Part shown: in pieces, positions 18,101 to 26,857 of the stretch
How positions within the stretch are numbered: position 1 is the first letter of the stretch
How the letters are laid out: every line of letters starts with the position of its first letter
From: Gemmatimonadota bacterium
Lineage (GTDB): Bacteria; JAAXHH01
Reading direction: 5' to 3'
Assembly: GCA_009837395.1 (NCBI GenBank)
Contig: VXTP01000022.1
Location: 1 to 64,000, forward strand
Length of the DNA stretch: 64,000 bases
Made by a program: the position numbers and the translations under genes
Notes under the pieces: generated by a model
Databases searched by the model: none
Told to the model about the DNA's origin: nothing
What the model saw: the letters and a program-made list of their open reading frames with translations, nothing else

Positions 18101-19798
18101 TTACGCCTCCTCAGTCCCCCACTCCCCAATCAATTCGATGATTTCATCTTCTCCTTTCTCCGCGGCAATCGAAAGCGGCCGGGTCCACGGCCAGTCCGCC
18201 AGACCAGGATCGGCGCCATGTTCCAGCAACAGGCAGACCATGCCGGTCTGGCCGTGCTCGACCGCGACGGCCAGGGGCGTGAGGCCTTCCTTCTCATCCA
18301 GCACGTTCACCAACGCGCCCCGTTCGATCAGGGACCTTGCGGTGGATGCCCAGCCATACCGGGCGCAGACGTGCAGGTAGGTCTGACCTTCGAAGGTACG
18401 GCGGTTCGGATCCAAGCCCGCTGCGACCAGATTGGTTGTGATCGCGGCGTTGTCGCCCCAGCCCGGCAGGTATTGAAGGTCTTCCAGGCGTCCAGGCGCA
18501 TCGGGATCGACGGCCAGCAGAGATTCGATCAACCGCTCGTCCTCCGAACCGATCACTTCAGCGGCCACGTAAGGATCCCGGACCCGCTGCGACTTGCTGT
18601 CCACCAGGTTCCGGAGCGTTTCCTGGTCCAGGCTCCAGGACGGCGGGTACACCGCGCCGTGACGTATGAGCAGGTCTCTAATCGCTTGATCGTCCGTGCC
18701 CGCGGCGCATCCGCAGGAGTCCAGTTCCACGTTGGGATTGGCGCCGTGATACAGTAGCAGAGCGGCCAGATCCGCCTGCTTGTGCCACACCGCCACGAAT
18801 AGCGCTTCGTCTACGAGGTGTCCCTCGGTGCCCGCTTCGAGCAGCAGCCGAACGATGGGTTCATGTCCTGCGCGTACCGCATAGGACAGGGGGGACCTCA
18901 GGGCGGCATCGCGGTGCTTTTCGGCGGGTTGCGCTTCGAGGATCGACGCGGCCCTTTCGAAGTCGCCCAGGTGACAGGCCGCCGTAATGGCATAATGCGC
19001 ACCCTTCCCCAACAGGTACTCCGTGAGACCGAGTTTCGGATCGGGCGGATCGAGTCCGACTCCGGCATCGAAGGACAGGGTCAGTGGGGTCTTGCCGTCC
19101 GCACGCCGGGTATCGACGGGCAGGCCGAGAGACAGAAAGAGCTCGATCACGTCTTTCCGGCCGGTCAGCACGCCCAGGTGTAGCCCGTTGTTTCCGTCTT
19201 CGTCCGCCCGTCCGGCCAATTCGGGCCGGTCGCGCAATACCGATGCAACACGCTCGAATGCAACGCCCTCGAAACCGCCTGCCTTTATGAGATCGGCGAT
19301 CTCCCTGAACGCGGGATCGTAGCCGAACCGGGCGTTCATCGCGTTTTCGAGAACTGCCGCTACGTCGTCAAAGCCGCGCTTCCGGGCGCCTTCGAGCAGG
19401 CTCCCCCAGGTCGAATTGAATATGTTGAGCCCGGGATCGGCGCCCCTATCGAGCAGCAATTGCACGGCATCGACATGGCCGTGGCGCGTGGCCATGTGCA
19501 CCGGCTGGGTGTACCAGTGCAAGGCGTTCACCATGCGCGGATCCTCGTCGAGAAGTTTCGCGATGGCCGTCAGATCTCCGGCAGCGCCTGCCTTGAACAG
19601 GGACCAGGCGGCTTCGCCGTCGATCCAGTCGGTCTCGTCGCCCCAACGGTCGTCGTAGTAGGACCGTCCGTAATCGGGGCCCAGGCCCGGACAGATCATG
19701 AATCCGGTCCGGCAGGCGTCCAGGTGCACCCGTCCACGGAACTTCCCGGGAAACGCCATGCGCGCGGCGCGGTCGGGGTACTTTCCGCTGATTTCCAC
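18101..19798 (-). CDS. Ankyrin-repeat protein, long type (ANK4)
   Basis: A 565-aa protein starting with GTG at 19798, with GGAG upstream. The first 55 residues are unique. Then come ankyrin repeats in the arrangement shared with ANK8 and the sigma-ankyrin fusion: AWSLFKAGAAGDLTAIAKLL, DRGADPGLN, a helical spacer, DEDGNNGLHLGVLTGRKDVI, and a last repeat EHGADPGLADWPWTRPLSIA. No catalytic or membrane motif is seen. The absence of the N-terminal YGF-SW module separates it from ANK1-3. Confidence 0.88.
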   Translation of the reverse strand: MEISGKYPDRAARMAFPGKFRGRVHLDACRTGFMICPGLGPDYGRSYYDDRWGDETDWIDGEAAWSLFKAGAAGDLTAIAKLLDEDPRMVNALHWYTQPVHMATRHGHVDAVQLLLDRGADPGLNIFNSTWGSLLEGARKRGFDDVAAVLENAMNARFGYDPAFREIADLIKAGGFEGVAFERVASVLRDRPELAGRADEDGNNGLHLGVLTGRKDVIELFLSLGLPVDTRRADGKTPLTLSFDAGVGLDPPDPKLGLTEYLLGKGAHYAITAACHLGDFERAASILEAQPAEKHRDAALRSPLSYAVRAGHEPIVRLLLEAGTEGHLVDEALFVAVWHKQADLAALLLYHGANPNVELDSCGCAAGTDDQAIRDLLIRHGAVYPPSWSLDQETLRNLVDSKSQRVRDPYVAAEVIGSEDERLIESLLAVDPDAPGRLEDLQYLPGWGDNAAITTNLVAAGLDPNRRTFEGQTYLHVCARYGWASTARSLIERGALVNVLDEKEGLTPLAVAVEHGQTGMVCLLLEHGADPGLADWPWTRPLSIAAEKGEDEIIELIGEWGTEEA

Positions 19799-19807
19799 CG
19801 TGTTGCT

Positions 19808-19851
19808 CCGATCCGTTGACTGATCGACTCCGATCCGTTGGCTGATCGACG
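19808..19851. repeat. 22-bp tandem duplication upstream of ANK4
   Basis: Two copies of CCGATCCGTTGACTGATCGA (22-base period, one or two mismatches) lie immediately upstream of the ANK4 start. They contain GATCGA palindromic halves and could be an operator or simply a slippage product. Confidence 0.6.
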
Positions 19852-19894
19852 ACGATCAGCTACCCGATCGACGCAGACTGGCCTAACCTCGTTT

Positions 19895-20776
19895 TCAACC
19901 GGTGTGAGCACCAAGTTCTACCAGCGCCTGGAACGCCGTCCGGCCCATCGCGGAAGCGGCACAGTCCAGCGGCGTTCTGCCTTCGTGGTCCCGCGCGTCC
20001 GTGTCGGCGCCGGCTTCGATCAAGGCACGAACCGTATCGGATCCCGTTCCTCTCGCGCAGACCAGGTGCAGTGCGGTACGGCCTTCACCATCCTGGAGAT
20101 TGGGATCGGCCCCGAGTTCCAGGAGCAGACGGACCCGCTTGCCATGGCCGTGATTGGCGTCGTGGTGCAGGAGGGTGCGGCCGCCCACCTGTTCGTTGAT
20201 GTCCCAACCGTGCCCGACCAGCAGCTCAAGCTTCTCGGCCATCGATGCGCTCGGTGTATGCTTGAGTCCGCCCAGGTTCGGTTCCGCGCCGTTTTCCAGC
20301 AGGAATCGCGCGCCTTCCACGGTGCCGAATCGCAGTTGCATCATGAGCGGTGTTTCCCCGGCGCACCCCACAGTGGTCAGGATGTTCACGTCTGCCCCGC
20401 CGTCCAGCAGCAGCCTTCCGACGGGGACGGACCGCCAGTGATGTATCGCCCGGGCGATCCCCCGCCCTCCGGTAAATTCGGCATGTACGAGTTCGGGATC
20501 TTCCGACAGCCCGGTCCGGACCGCTTCGATACGGTCCGCCATCACAGCATCCCTGCAGTCACGCACCCGTTCGGGAATCAGCAGGTCCGCGATCGCCCGA
20601 TGGGCCGGCTTATAGCAGTGGCCGCAGTTCCGGCTGACGAACTCCCGCAGCAGAGGATGCGCCGCGATCCCGTCGTAGCCTGCGAGCTGGGGACGGCCAT
20701 CGATAAAGGCGCGTGCGGCTTCCAGATCCCCCCGTTCGAACATCGCAAGGAGGGCTTCGTCAGATCCGGATTCCAT
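19895..20776 (-). CDS. Ankyrin-repeat protein, short type (ANK5)
   Basis: A 293-aa protein with MESGSDEALLAMFERGDLEA at the N-terminus, a Cys/His-containing stretch (SRNCGHCYKPAHRAIADLL, about residues 48-66), and then regular ankyrin repeats (DGGADVNIL, ENGAEPNLGG, ELGADPNLQDGEGRTALHLV, EAGADTDARDHEGRTPLDCA). The CxxC could be structural. The gene is followed after 96 bases by ANK4 on the same strand. Function unknown. Confidence 0.88.
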   Translation of the reverse strand: MESGSDEALLAMFERGDLEAARAFIDGRPQLAGYDGIAAHPLLREFVSRNCGHCYKPAHRAIADLLIPERVRDCRDAVMADRIEAVRTGLSEDPELVHAEFTGGRGIARAIHHWRSVPVGRLLLDGGADVNILTTVGCAGETPLMMQLRFGTVEGARFLLENGAEPNLGGLKHTPSASMAEKLELLVGHGWDINEQVGGRTLLHHDANHGHGKRVRLLLELGADPNLQDGEGRTALHLVCARGTGSDTVRALIEAGADTDARDHEGRTPLDCAASAMGRTAFQALVELGAHTG

Positions 20777-20805
20777 GCCTATACGACCATCCGGGCACGA
20801 CGTAA

Positions 20806-20850
20806 CTCATTCCCTGGCCCCTCAATCCCTGGCGTCTCAATCCCTGGCCG
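20806..20850. repeat. 15-bp triplicate spanning a stop codon
   Basis: Three copies of CTCAATCCCTGGCGT (15-base period, few mismatches). On the minus strand the first copy contains the last codons and TGA stop of the membrane-protein gene, so its 3' end has been tandemly repeated twice beyond the stop. Confidence 0.85.
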
Positions 20851-21247
20851 CCAGCCGACCGCCGATCCAAGCCATGGGCAGATAGGCGCCGATCAGGTCC
20901 GCCGCGATGAACCAGCCCGGCACGGGCAGCATCATGGCGTTGGCGATGCCGCCGAGGAGGAACAGTGATCCGATGAGCATGGATAACTTCAGCCGGTGTC
21001 CAGACGCAATCTTCACGGCCAGGTACGCGGCCGCAAGAGTACCGGCCGCATGGGCCAGGAAGGGAAAGACGAAATGTCTGAACTGGAACAGGTGCATGGA
21101 CGACGCCAGGGACTCCATATCGGTTACGTCGACGCCGGGCGGCGGTGTTATGACCATGGGACCCAATAAAACCATGCCCATGTTGACCGCGCTACCGGCC
21201 GCCATGCCCAGCACCACCGCCAGGACGATTCTGATCGTTCTACCCAT
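20837..21247 (-). CDS. Small integral membrane protein
   Basis: A 136-aa protein with four likely membrane helices (about 5-27, 48-72, 81-102, 108-128) and a short periplasmic or cytoplasmic loop containing PPPGVDVTDMESL. The ATG at 21247 has GGAGG eight bases upstream; the longer ORF is not supported. I do not recognise a named family. It lies between ANK5 and the GNAT gene on the same strand. Confidence 0.78.
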   Translation of the reverse strand: MGRTIRIVLAVVLGMAAGSAVNMGMVLLGPMVITPPPGVDVTDMESLASSMHLFQFRHFVFPFLAHAAGTLAAAYLAVKIASGHRLKLSMLIGSLFLLGGIANAMMLPVPGWFIAADLIGAYLPMAWIGGRLAARD

Positions 21248-21303
21248 AGTGTGCCCCTCCTGGATTGGCGTGGAATTCACCAACAACCCTTACTCCACAG
21301 TCG

Positions 21304-22419
21304 TCATATCGCGATCATGGGCATGGTCGCGGGTGTTTGCGGAAATAGGACATCCATGACCGGTTTAACGGAAACCGGCATCCGTACGTTTGGCGAACCT
21401 GCCACATCGTCGACCGTACGATAGCCCAGTACCAGCTGAAGCAGTGCGGCCTGCGGGATGGTAACTTCATGAGCGTCCGGGTGACGACGCTTGGACCGGC
21501 GTATCCTGCCGCGCTCGACCTGCAGTCCTGCCTCGCCGGTATCGGTGACGAACCAGAGACGGACGTTCGCAGTCTTCATCGCATTGCGCAGCCTGAACCC
21601 CCATTCCGATCGCAATTCCAGAAGGAAACGAGGTACATCGAGCACGCGCCCCATATCCTCCGCGTTTACGTGATACTGGATCTCCCACGCACATCCCAGC
21701 CGGCTGCAAAAGTTGCCGAATGGATGGTCAAGCGGCATCCTGAAGTGGACGCGCTCGAATCCGGCCCGGCGAGCCCGTGTACCGATCGCGTTAGCCAGCG
21801 ACTCGAATGCGACGTGTGAACGACCGTTCAGTTCCTGTACTAAATACCGGTCGCCTCGCGGCCTGCACAGTGCGTATCCAGTCACCCGTCCCCGCTGGTC
21901 CTCGGCGAGCAATAGTGTCCCGGGAGGCCGGCCATAGTTGACCAGTCTGTCGAAGCGCCAGTCTGCGGGACGGACCAGGGTTCCGGTACGATATCGATTG
22001 CACTGGTTGTAAAGCCTTACCAGCGCAGGCTGTTCATCAACGAGCGCCCGGCGCACGCCGTGTTGCCTTCGGGTCTGAAGCAGGTTGTCGGTTTCTACGA
22101 AGAGTCGATATACCGGAAACACCACGTCGTAACCGAAACGGTGGTAGAAGCCGGGAATAGCATTCATCAAGGCAATGGAACAGCCTTGTTCTCGCAGGAA
22201 ACGATGGGACGCCTCCATCAACCGGCGAGCATGTCCTTCCCTGCGTCGATCATGCGGTGTATGGAGTCCTGCCACTCCACCGGTTGTAATCAGTGCGCGT
22301 CCGATGCGCAGGCGCTCCCTGACCAGTTCGACCCGACAGAGTTCCTCTCCCCTTCGGTCCAGATGCAGCTTCCATCGATCTTCGGTCTTCGCAGTTATCT
22401 TTAAAACGTCTTTCTTCAT
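21304..22419 (-). CDS. GNAT N-acetyltransferase (two-domain, Eis-like)
   Basis: A 371-aa protein from the ATG at 22419. The N-terminal GNAT domain carries an acetyl-CoA-binding-like segment (GVAGLHTPHDRRREGHARRL) and GFYHRFGYDVVFPVYRLFVE, typical of the Acetyltransf_9/Eis-like group. The second half is a further GNAT-like and C-terminal domain (RVHFRMPLDHPFGNFCSRLG). The ORF track extends it far upstream over the SelA-like gene, which is an artefact. It is divergent from the SelA-like gene with a 192-base gap. The acceptor is unknown. Confidence 0.85.
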   Translation of the reverse strand: MKKDVLKITAKTEDRWKLHLDRRGEELCRVELVRERLRIGRALITTGGVAGLHTPHDRRREGHARRLMEASHRFLREQGCSIALMNAIPGFYHRFGYDVVFPVYRLFVETDNLLQTRRQHGVRRALVDEQPALVRLYNQCNRYRTGTLVRPADWRFDRLVNYGRPPGTLLLAEDQRGRVTGYALCRPRGDRYLVQELNGRSHVAFESLANAIGTRARRAGFERVHFRMPLDHPFGNFCSRLGCAWEIQYHVNAEDMGRVLDVPRFLLELRSEWGFRLRNAMKTANVRLWFVTDTGEAGLQVERGRIRRSKRRHPDAHEVTIPQAALLQLVLGYRTVDDVAGSPNVRMPVSVKPVMDVLFPQTPATMPMIAI

Positions 22420-22611
22420 AAACCACCATTTCAGGTCAACCAGCCGTAATAAACCTACTTTCCCCTTGGTCCGCTGGCAAAGCAAATCAACGCCGGTTAT
22501 TGGGCTTGTCCGGCTTTCGTCCCGGAAGTACGTTGGTTTTCGTCGTCCGAATCCAGTCGGACCGCAGTGTACCATCAACATCACGCAGATGTAGCTTGCG
22601 AGGGAGCAGCC

Positions 22612-23694
22612 ATGGGAGTCTACGAGGAACTGGGCGTCCGTCCGTTTATCAACGCCGCGGACCACTACACGCGGTTCGGCGGGTCGATCATGTGGCCCTG
22701 CGCGGTGGAAGCCATGGTCGAGGCGTCCCGCCAGTACGTCAACCTGTACGAAATGCAGACCCGGGTCGGCGAGGCCATCGCCGAAATGACCGGGAACGAA
22801 GCCGCCTACGTGAGCTGCGGCGCCGCGGGTGGGATCGCGCTGGCTGTCGCGGCCTGCATGGCCGGAAAGGATCCCGACAGGATCGAACAACTGCCCGATA
22901 CGACGGGCATGAAGAACGAAGTCATCGTGCACCGGTGCGCGCGGTTTTACGAGGACATCGCCATCCAGGTCCCCGGTGCGACAGTCGTGGAGATGGGTGA
23001 CGAGCGTGGCGCCACGGAAGCACAGCTCGCCGCCTGCATCAACGAGCGCACGGCCGCCGTGCTGACCCTGTCGCCCTGGGGCCGCATGCTGCCCATCGAC
23101 CGGATCGTCCACATCGCCCACGTGCACGGCGTACCGGTGCTCGTGGACGCGGCGTTCAGCATACCGCCCAGGGCCAATTTCCGGTACTTCACCCGCGAAC
23201 TGGGCGTCGATGCCATCATCGCCAGTGGGGGCAAGGCGATCCGCGGCCCCCAGACCACAGGACTCGTCATCGGAAAGAAGTCCCTCGTGGAAGCATGCGC
23301 CGCCCACGGAAATCCCAACCGGGCCATCGGCCGTACCATGAAGGTCGGAAAGGAAGAGCTGGCCGGCATCTACGCGGCGGTGAAGTTCATCATGGAAAGG
23401 GACGAGGACGCGGTCAGCAGGGAAGTCAACCGGATGGGGCTGGAATTCCGAAAAGGTTTGTCCCCGTCATCCCTGGTGAAATCGGTCAAGCGCAGCGGCG
23501 ACGTGGTATCGATTGACATCGACCTCGCGCGGCCAGGCTGGTCGGACCAGGAGTTCGAACGGCTGCTGCTCGACGGCGATCCCTCTATCGTGACCTGGTG
23601 CAGAAACGGTCGCTTCCGGGTGAAACTCGGTACGCTGCAACCGGGCGAGGTGGACCGGGTGATCCGGCGGCTGCGGGAACTGTTATGCGATTGA
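22612..23694 (+). CDS. SelA/DgaE-like PLP-dependent enzyme
   Basis: A 360-aa fold-type I PLP enzyme. It shows MQTRVGEAIAEMTGNEAAYV and the PLP lysine in ASGGKAIRGPQTTGLVIGKK, the pattern shared by selenocysteine synthase SelA and D-glucosaminate-6-phosphate ammonia-lyase-like proteins. It is about 100 residues shorter than SelA and lacks the SelA N-terminal tRNA-binding domain, so I favour the ammonia-lyase/aldolase-type group over true SelA, even though the organism appears to make selenoproteins. GGGAG lies upstream of the ATG at 22612. The sfsA gene follows after 15 bases, suggesting an operon. Confidence 0.85.
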   Translation: MGVYEELGVRPFINAADHYTRFGGSIMWPCAVEAMVEASRQYVNLYEMQTRVGEAIAEMTGNEAAYVSCGAAGGIALAVAACMAGKDPDRIEQLPDTTGMKNEVIVHRCARFYEDIAIQVPGATVVEMGDERGATEAQLAACINERTAAVLTLSPWGRMLPIDRIVHIAHVHGVPVLVDAAFSIPPRANFRYFTRELGVDAIIASGGKAIRGPQTTGLVIGKKSLVEACAAHGNPNRAIGRTMKVGKEELAGIYAAVKFIMERDEDAVSREVNRMGLEFRKGLSPSSLVKSVKRSGDVVSIDIDLARPGWSDQEFERLLLDGDPSIVTWCRNGRFRVKLGTLQPGEVDRVIRRLRELLCD

Positions 23695-23709
23695 CCGCGC
23701 AGGATCGTC

Positions 23710-24828
23710 ATGCCATCTGAACCTTCGTACTACCCGTCTGTTACTTCCCTCTCCCTCGTCGAGGGGACGTATCTATCCCGGCCCAACCGATTCAGCGTTA
23801 CATGCCTGATCGACGGCATGGAGGAGTACGTCTTCATGCCGAATCCCGGCAGGATGAGAGAACTGCTTCTGCCGGGGGTACGGCTGATCCTGGCCGATCA
23901 CGGCCGGCAGGCAGACCGAAGGACGCGGTATACGGTGATGGCCGTGCACTACCGTCAACGCATCGTGTTCCTCCACACCCACCTGAACAACCTCGCGGCA
24001 CGCCGGCTGGTCGAAGACAGGGCGATCCCCGGACTGAAGCACTTCGCGGTCTCGGGAACGGAGGTGACTGTCGGTGACCACCGGTTCGACCTCCTCTTGC
24101 GGAACAACGCGGCGGACCTGTACCTGGAAGTCAAATCCTGTACCCTGTCCGCGAACGGGATCGCCATGTTTCCCGATGCAGTCACGGAACGGGGACGCAG
24201 GCATCTGCTGGCACTGGCGCAGATGAAGGCGGAGGGAATGCTGGGCGCCCTGATGTTCCTGATACACCACGGCAATGCCGGGGCTTTTCTCCCGGACTAT
24301 CACACGGATTTCGCATTCGCCAGGGCTTTCTGCGAAGTGGAGGACTGTCTGCCCGTCCTGGCGGTTGCGCTGGAGTGGACACCGGACCTGTGTTACCGAG
24401 TCTCGAATCCACGGATAATCATCCCGTGGGACACCATCCGTACAGAATGCGTGGACCGGGGGCACCTGGTCTGTGTAGATCGCGATGGGGCGGGATACCG
24501 GGTCTCGCTGACACGCTATTCGGACGAGTTGTCCAGGAGGGCGGGGGCGCGCGCCGGGCGCGCAGGTCGCACAGATCGCGCGAGCCACGCCGGTGGCGCA
24601 GATCGCGACGGCCGCACGGGCCACGCAAGCGCGGTATACCCCGTCCGGTCCTCCATCGACGGAGCGGAGGGTATGGCGGGCGTGCTTTCAGGGCTTTATG
24701 GAAATCCGTCAGAAGACGCCGACGGCTGGACGTTCAGGTGTGCAACCGACCCGGTATCTACGCCGGAGTTTCAAGAAGCGCTCCTGGACTTCCGCATGCC
24801 GTGCCGGCTGCGGCCGGGTTCGCACTGA
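23710..24828 (+). CDS. sfsA: SfsA-family protein with C-terminal extension
   Basis: Residues 1-240 match SfsA (sugar fermentation stimulation protein, a predicted nucleic-acid-binding nuclease-fold protein): FMPNPGRMRELLLPGV, LEVKSCTL, MFPDAVTERGRRHLL, FLIHHGNAGAFLPDYHTD. Typical SfsA is about 230-240 aa. This one has 372 because of a C-terminal tail with an Arg/Ala/Gly/Asp repeat (about 276-307) and a final segment of unknown fold (GVLSGLYGNPSEDADGWTF). AGGA precedes the ATG. The SfsA identity is secure; the role of the tail is unknown. Confidence 0.9.
   Translation: MPSEPSYYPSVTSLSLVEGTYLSRPNRFSVTCLIDGMEEYVFMPNPGRMRELLLPGVRLILADHGRQADRRTRYTVMAVHYRQRIVFLHTHLNNLAARRLVEDRAIPGLKHFAVSGTEVTVGDHRFDLLLRNNAADLYLEVKSCTLSANGIAMFPDAVTERGRRHLLALAQMKAEGMLGALMFLIHHGNAGAFLPDYHTDFAFARAFCEVEDCLPVLAVALEWTPDLCYRVSNPRIIIPWDTIRTECVDRGHLVCVDRDGAGYRVSLTRYSDELSRRAGARAGRAGRTDRASHAGGADRDGRTGHASAVYPVRSSIDGAEGMAGVLSGLYGNPSEDADGWTFRCATDPVSTPEFQEALLDFRMPCRLRPGSH
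24538..24630 (+). repeat. In-frame Arg/Ala/Gly/His-rich repeat in sfsA
   Basis: Degenerate short repeats (cgcgcaggtcgcacagatcg and relatives) encode a basic low-complexity linker in the C-terminal extension of SfsA. Confidence 0.75.
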
Positions 24829-24851
24829 AACGCCTTCATCGAATTTGCATC

Positions 24852-25463
24852 TTAACCGAACAACTGCAGCACGTCCGGCGACCGGCGGTTACGGACCGCG
24901 TAGTCCAGCGGAGTTTCTCCCCGGGAGGATTTCGCCGACTGGTCCGCGCCGTGGACCAAGAGCATTTCGATAATTTCCCGGTCGGCCCCTGCGGCGGCAA
25001 AATGCAGGGCTGTTTCACCGTATACGTGTCCAGGGTCGGTCGTCGGTGCGTCCTCGTGGCAGGCCTGGTCGACGTTGGCGCCGTTCTCGAGGAAGAAACG
25101 CACGACGTCCGGGAGGTTGTGCTGGACCGCCACGTGCAGTCCCGTGACGCCGTTCATGGGCTGGGCGAGATTGATGTCCGCCCCGGCATCCAGGTAGAGG
25201 CGCAGGTACCGCAGTTGGCCGCGGTAGGCGGAAAACGTCATGAGGATGCCCTCGTCGAACCCCGCGAAGTTCACGTCAGTGCCCACGGTAAAAAGGTATC
25301 TCATGATCTCGTGATGTTCATCGGTTTCCTGCTGAGGCGGAATGTGCGCGGGGGTAATGCAGGCCGGGTCGGCACCCAGCTCGATCGCCCTGTACACCTT
25401 CGCCGGGTCGCCATTCTCCACGGCGTCGATCAAGGTCGAGTTCAGGTCTGCATGTTCGGACAC
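24852..25463 (-). CDS. Ankyrin-repeat protein, short type (ANK6)
   Basis: A 203-aa protein from the GTG at 25463, which is preceded by GAGGT. It consists almost entirely of ankyrin repeats (STLIDAVENGDPAKVYRAIE, DAGADINLAQPMNGVTGLHV, ENGANVDQAC, VHGADQSAKSSRGETPLDYA). No other domain is seen. It is divergent from dinB with a 149-base gap and converges with sfsA. Confidence 0.9.
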   Translation of the reverse strand: MSEHADLNSTLIDAVENGDPAKVYRAIELGADPACITPAHIPPQQETDEHHEIMRYLFTVGTDVNFAGFDEGILMTFSAYRGQLRYLRLYLDAGADINLAQPMNGVTGLHVAVQHNLPDVVRFFLENGANVDQACHEDAPTTDPGHVYGETALHFAAAGADREIIEMLLVHGADQSAKSSRGETPLDYAVRNRRSPDVLQLFG

Positions 25464-25612
25464 GGTTACCTCACTTCCTCCGGCCGACCGGTGAAAAGAC
25501 GCCCGGAACCTGCCGGTAAACAAAGCCCTTGTATGCCAGCCGTGCGTTTAGTTTAATTGGATGTATAGTATTCAGTCAACGCATTCACATCTACAGCGTT
25601 TTTACATCTGCC

Positions 25613-26782
25613 GTGAATCGCCCACGTACGATCCTGCACGCGGATATGGATGCCTTCTTCGCGGCCGTCGAGCAGCGGGACCGCCCCGAACTGCGCGGCA
25701 AACCGGTCATCGTCGGCGGCGATGGGCCGCGGTCCGTCGTGTCGACCTGTTCCTACGAGGCGCGCGAATACGGCGTCCATTCCGCCATGCCGGGCACGAC
25801 GGCCAGGAAGCTGTGTCCCCAGGGGATCTTCCTGCCCGTCAGATCGGAGGCCTACGGAGCGGTTTCAAGGCAGGTGCAGGAGGTCTTCCACCGTTACACG
25901 CCCCTCGTCGAGCCGTTGTCGCTCGACGAGGCGTTCCTGGACGTCACCGGTTCGTCGCAGCTGTTCGGCGACGGCGAAGCGATCGCCCGGTCGATCAAGT
26001 CGGACGTGCTGAAGGAAACGCGCCTCACCATATCCGTCGGCGTGTCGCCGTGCAAATTCGTGGCCAAAGTAGCCTCCGATCTGGACAAGCCCGATGGCCT
26101 GGTGATCGTTCTTCCGGACCGCGTACTGGATTTCCTGGCGCCGCTGCCCGTTTCCTGCCTGTGGGGCGCGGGCAGGGATATGCAGGAACGCATGGTCCGT
26201 CACGGACTCCGAACGATCGGGGATGTGCAGCAGCGATCATCGGAGGAACTGCAACGGTTGCTCGGTAACGCCGCCGGCGCCCATTTCGCGCGGATCTCCC
26301 GGGGACAGGACGACCGGCCCGTGGTGACCGGGCATCCCGCGAAGTCGGTCGGTCACGAAAACACGTTCGGCACAGACCTGTCTGACCGGGAGGAATGCCA
26401 CGGTGTGCTGGTGGACCAGAGCGACAAGGTGGGACGCCGGCTGAGGAAAGCGGGGCGGCTGGGCAGGACAGTCCGGGTCAAAGTCCGGTTCGGGGATTTC
26501 AGGACACTCACCCGGCAGGCGGCCGTGGCGCCGACAGACAACGATTTCGTCATCGGCAAGACGGCCCTGGAACTGTTCGACGGCGTATGGGACGGCAAGA
26601 CTGGCATTCGGCTGCTCGGCGTGGCTGTCGGCAACCTGGTCATGCCGGAGGAGCCCGTGCAAACGGATCTCTTCAGGGAAGGCGACGGGCAGTCGGATCG
26701 TCTCGTGCGCGCCCTCGACACCATCAGGGACCGCTACGGCCGCCGCGCCATACGGCACGGCGCATCCGCGATGAAAGCCTGA
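25613..26782 (+). CDS. dinB: DNA polymerase IV (Y-family translesion polymerase)
   Basis: A 389-aa Y-family polymerase. It has ILHADMDAFFAAVEQRDRPE at the N-terminus (first catalytic Asp), VEPLSLDEAFLDVTGS (second acidic motif), VGVSPCKFVAKVASDLDKPDG, and a little-finger domain. QTDLF near the C-terminus is a good beta-clamp-binding motif. The GTG at 25613 is the likely start; the in-frame extension upstream does not look like polymerase. It probably bypasses DNA lesions. No clear LexA box was seen in the 149-base gap shared with ANK6. Confidence 0.95.
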   Translation: MNRPRTILHADMDAFFAAVEQRDRPELRGKPVIVGGDGPRSVVSTCSYEAREYGVHSAMPGTTARKLCPQGIFLPVRSEAYGAVSRQVQEVFHRYTPLVEPLSLDEAFLDVTGSSQLFGDGEAIARSIKSDVLKETRLTISVGVSPCKFVAKVASDLDKPDGLVIVLPDRVLDFLAPLPVSCLWGAGRDMQERMVRHGLRTIGDVQQRSSEELQRLLGNAAGAHFARISRGQDDRPVVTGHPAKSVGHENTFGTDLSDREECHGVLVDQSDKVGRRLRKAGRLGRTVRVKVRFGDFRTLTRQAAVAPTDNDFVIGKTALELFDGVWDGKTGIRLLGVAVGNLVMPEEPVQTDLFREGDGQSDRLVRALDTIRDRYGRRAIRHGASAMKA

Positions 26783-26824
26783 TCCGCAATGAAAGCCTGA
26801 TTCGAGATGAAAGCCTGATCCGCG
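26771..26824. repeat. 18-bp triplicate spanning the dinB stop codon
   Basis: Three copies of ATGAAAGCCTGATCCGCA with few mismatches. The first holds the last codons and TGA stop of dinB, so the gene's 3' end is repeated twice into the intergenic space. Confidence 0.9.
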
Positions 26825-26857
26825 TTCGAACCCGCGAATGACGGGGATGGGAGGATT

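Noticed and set aside
22612-23694. True selenocysteine synthase SelA
   Set aside because: It is about 100 residues too short and lacks the N-terminal domain; it is kept as a SelA/DgaE-like PLP enzyme.
26771-26824. CRISPR-like repeats
   Set aside because: The units abut without spacers and the number is only three; this is a simple tandem repeat.
26815-26845. tRNA T-arm-like sequence (GTTCGAACCC)
   Set aside because: No acceptor stem, D-arm or anticodon arm can be folded around it; it lies in the dinB 3' repeat tract.
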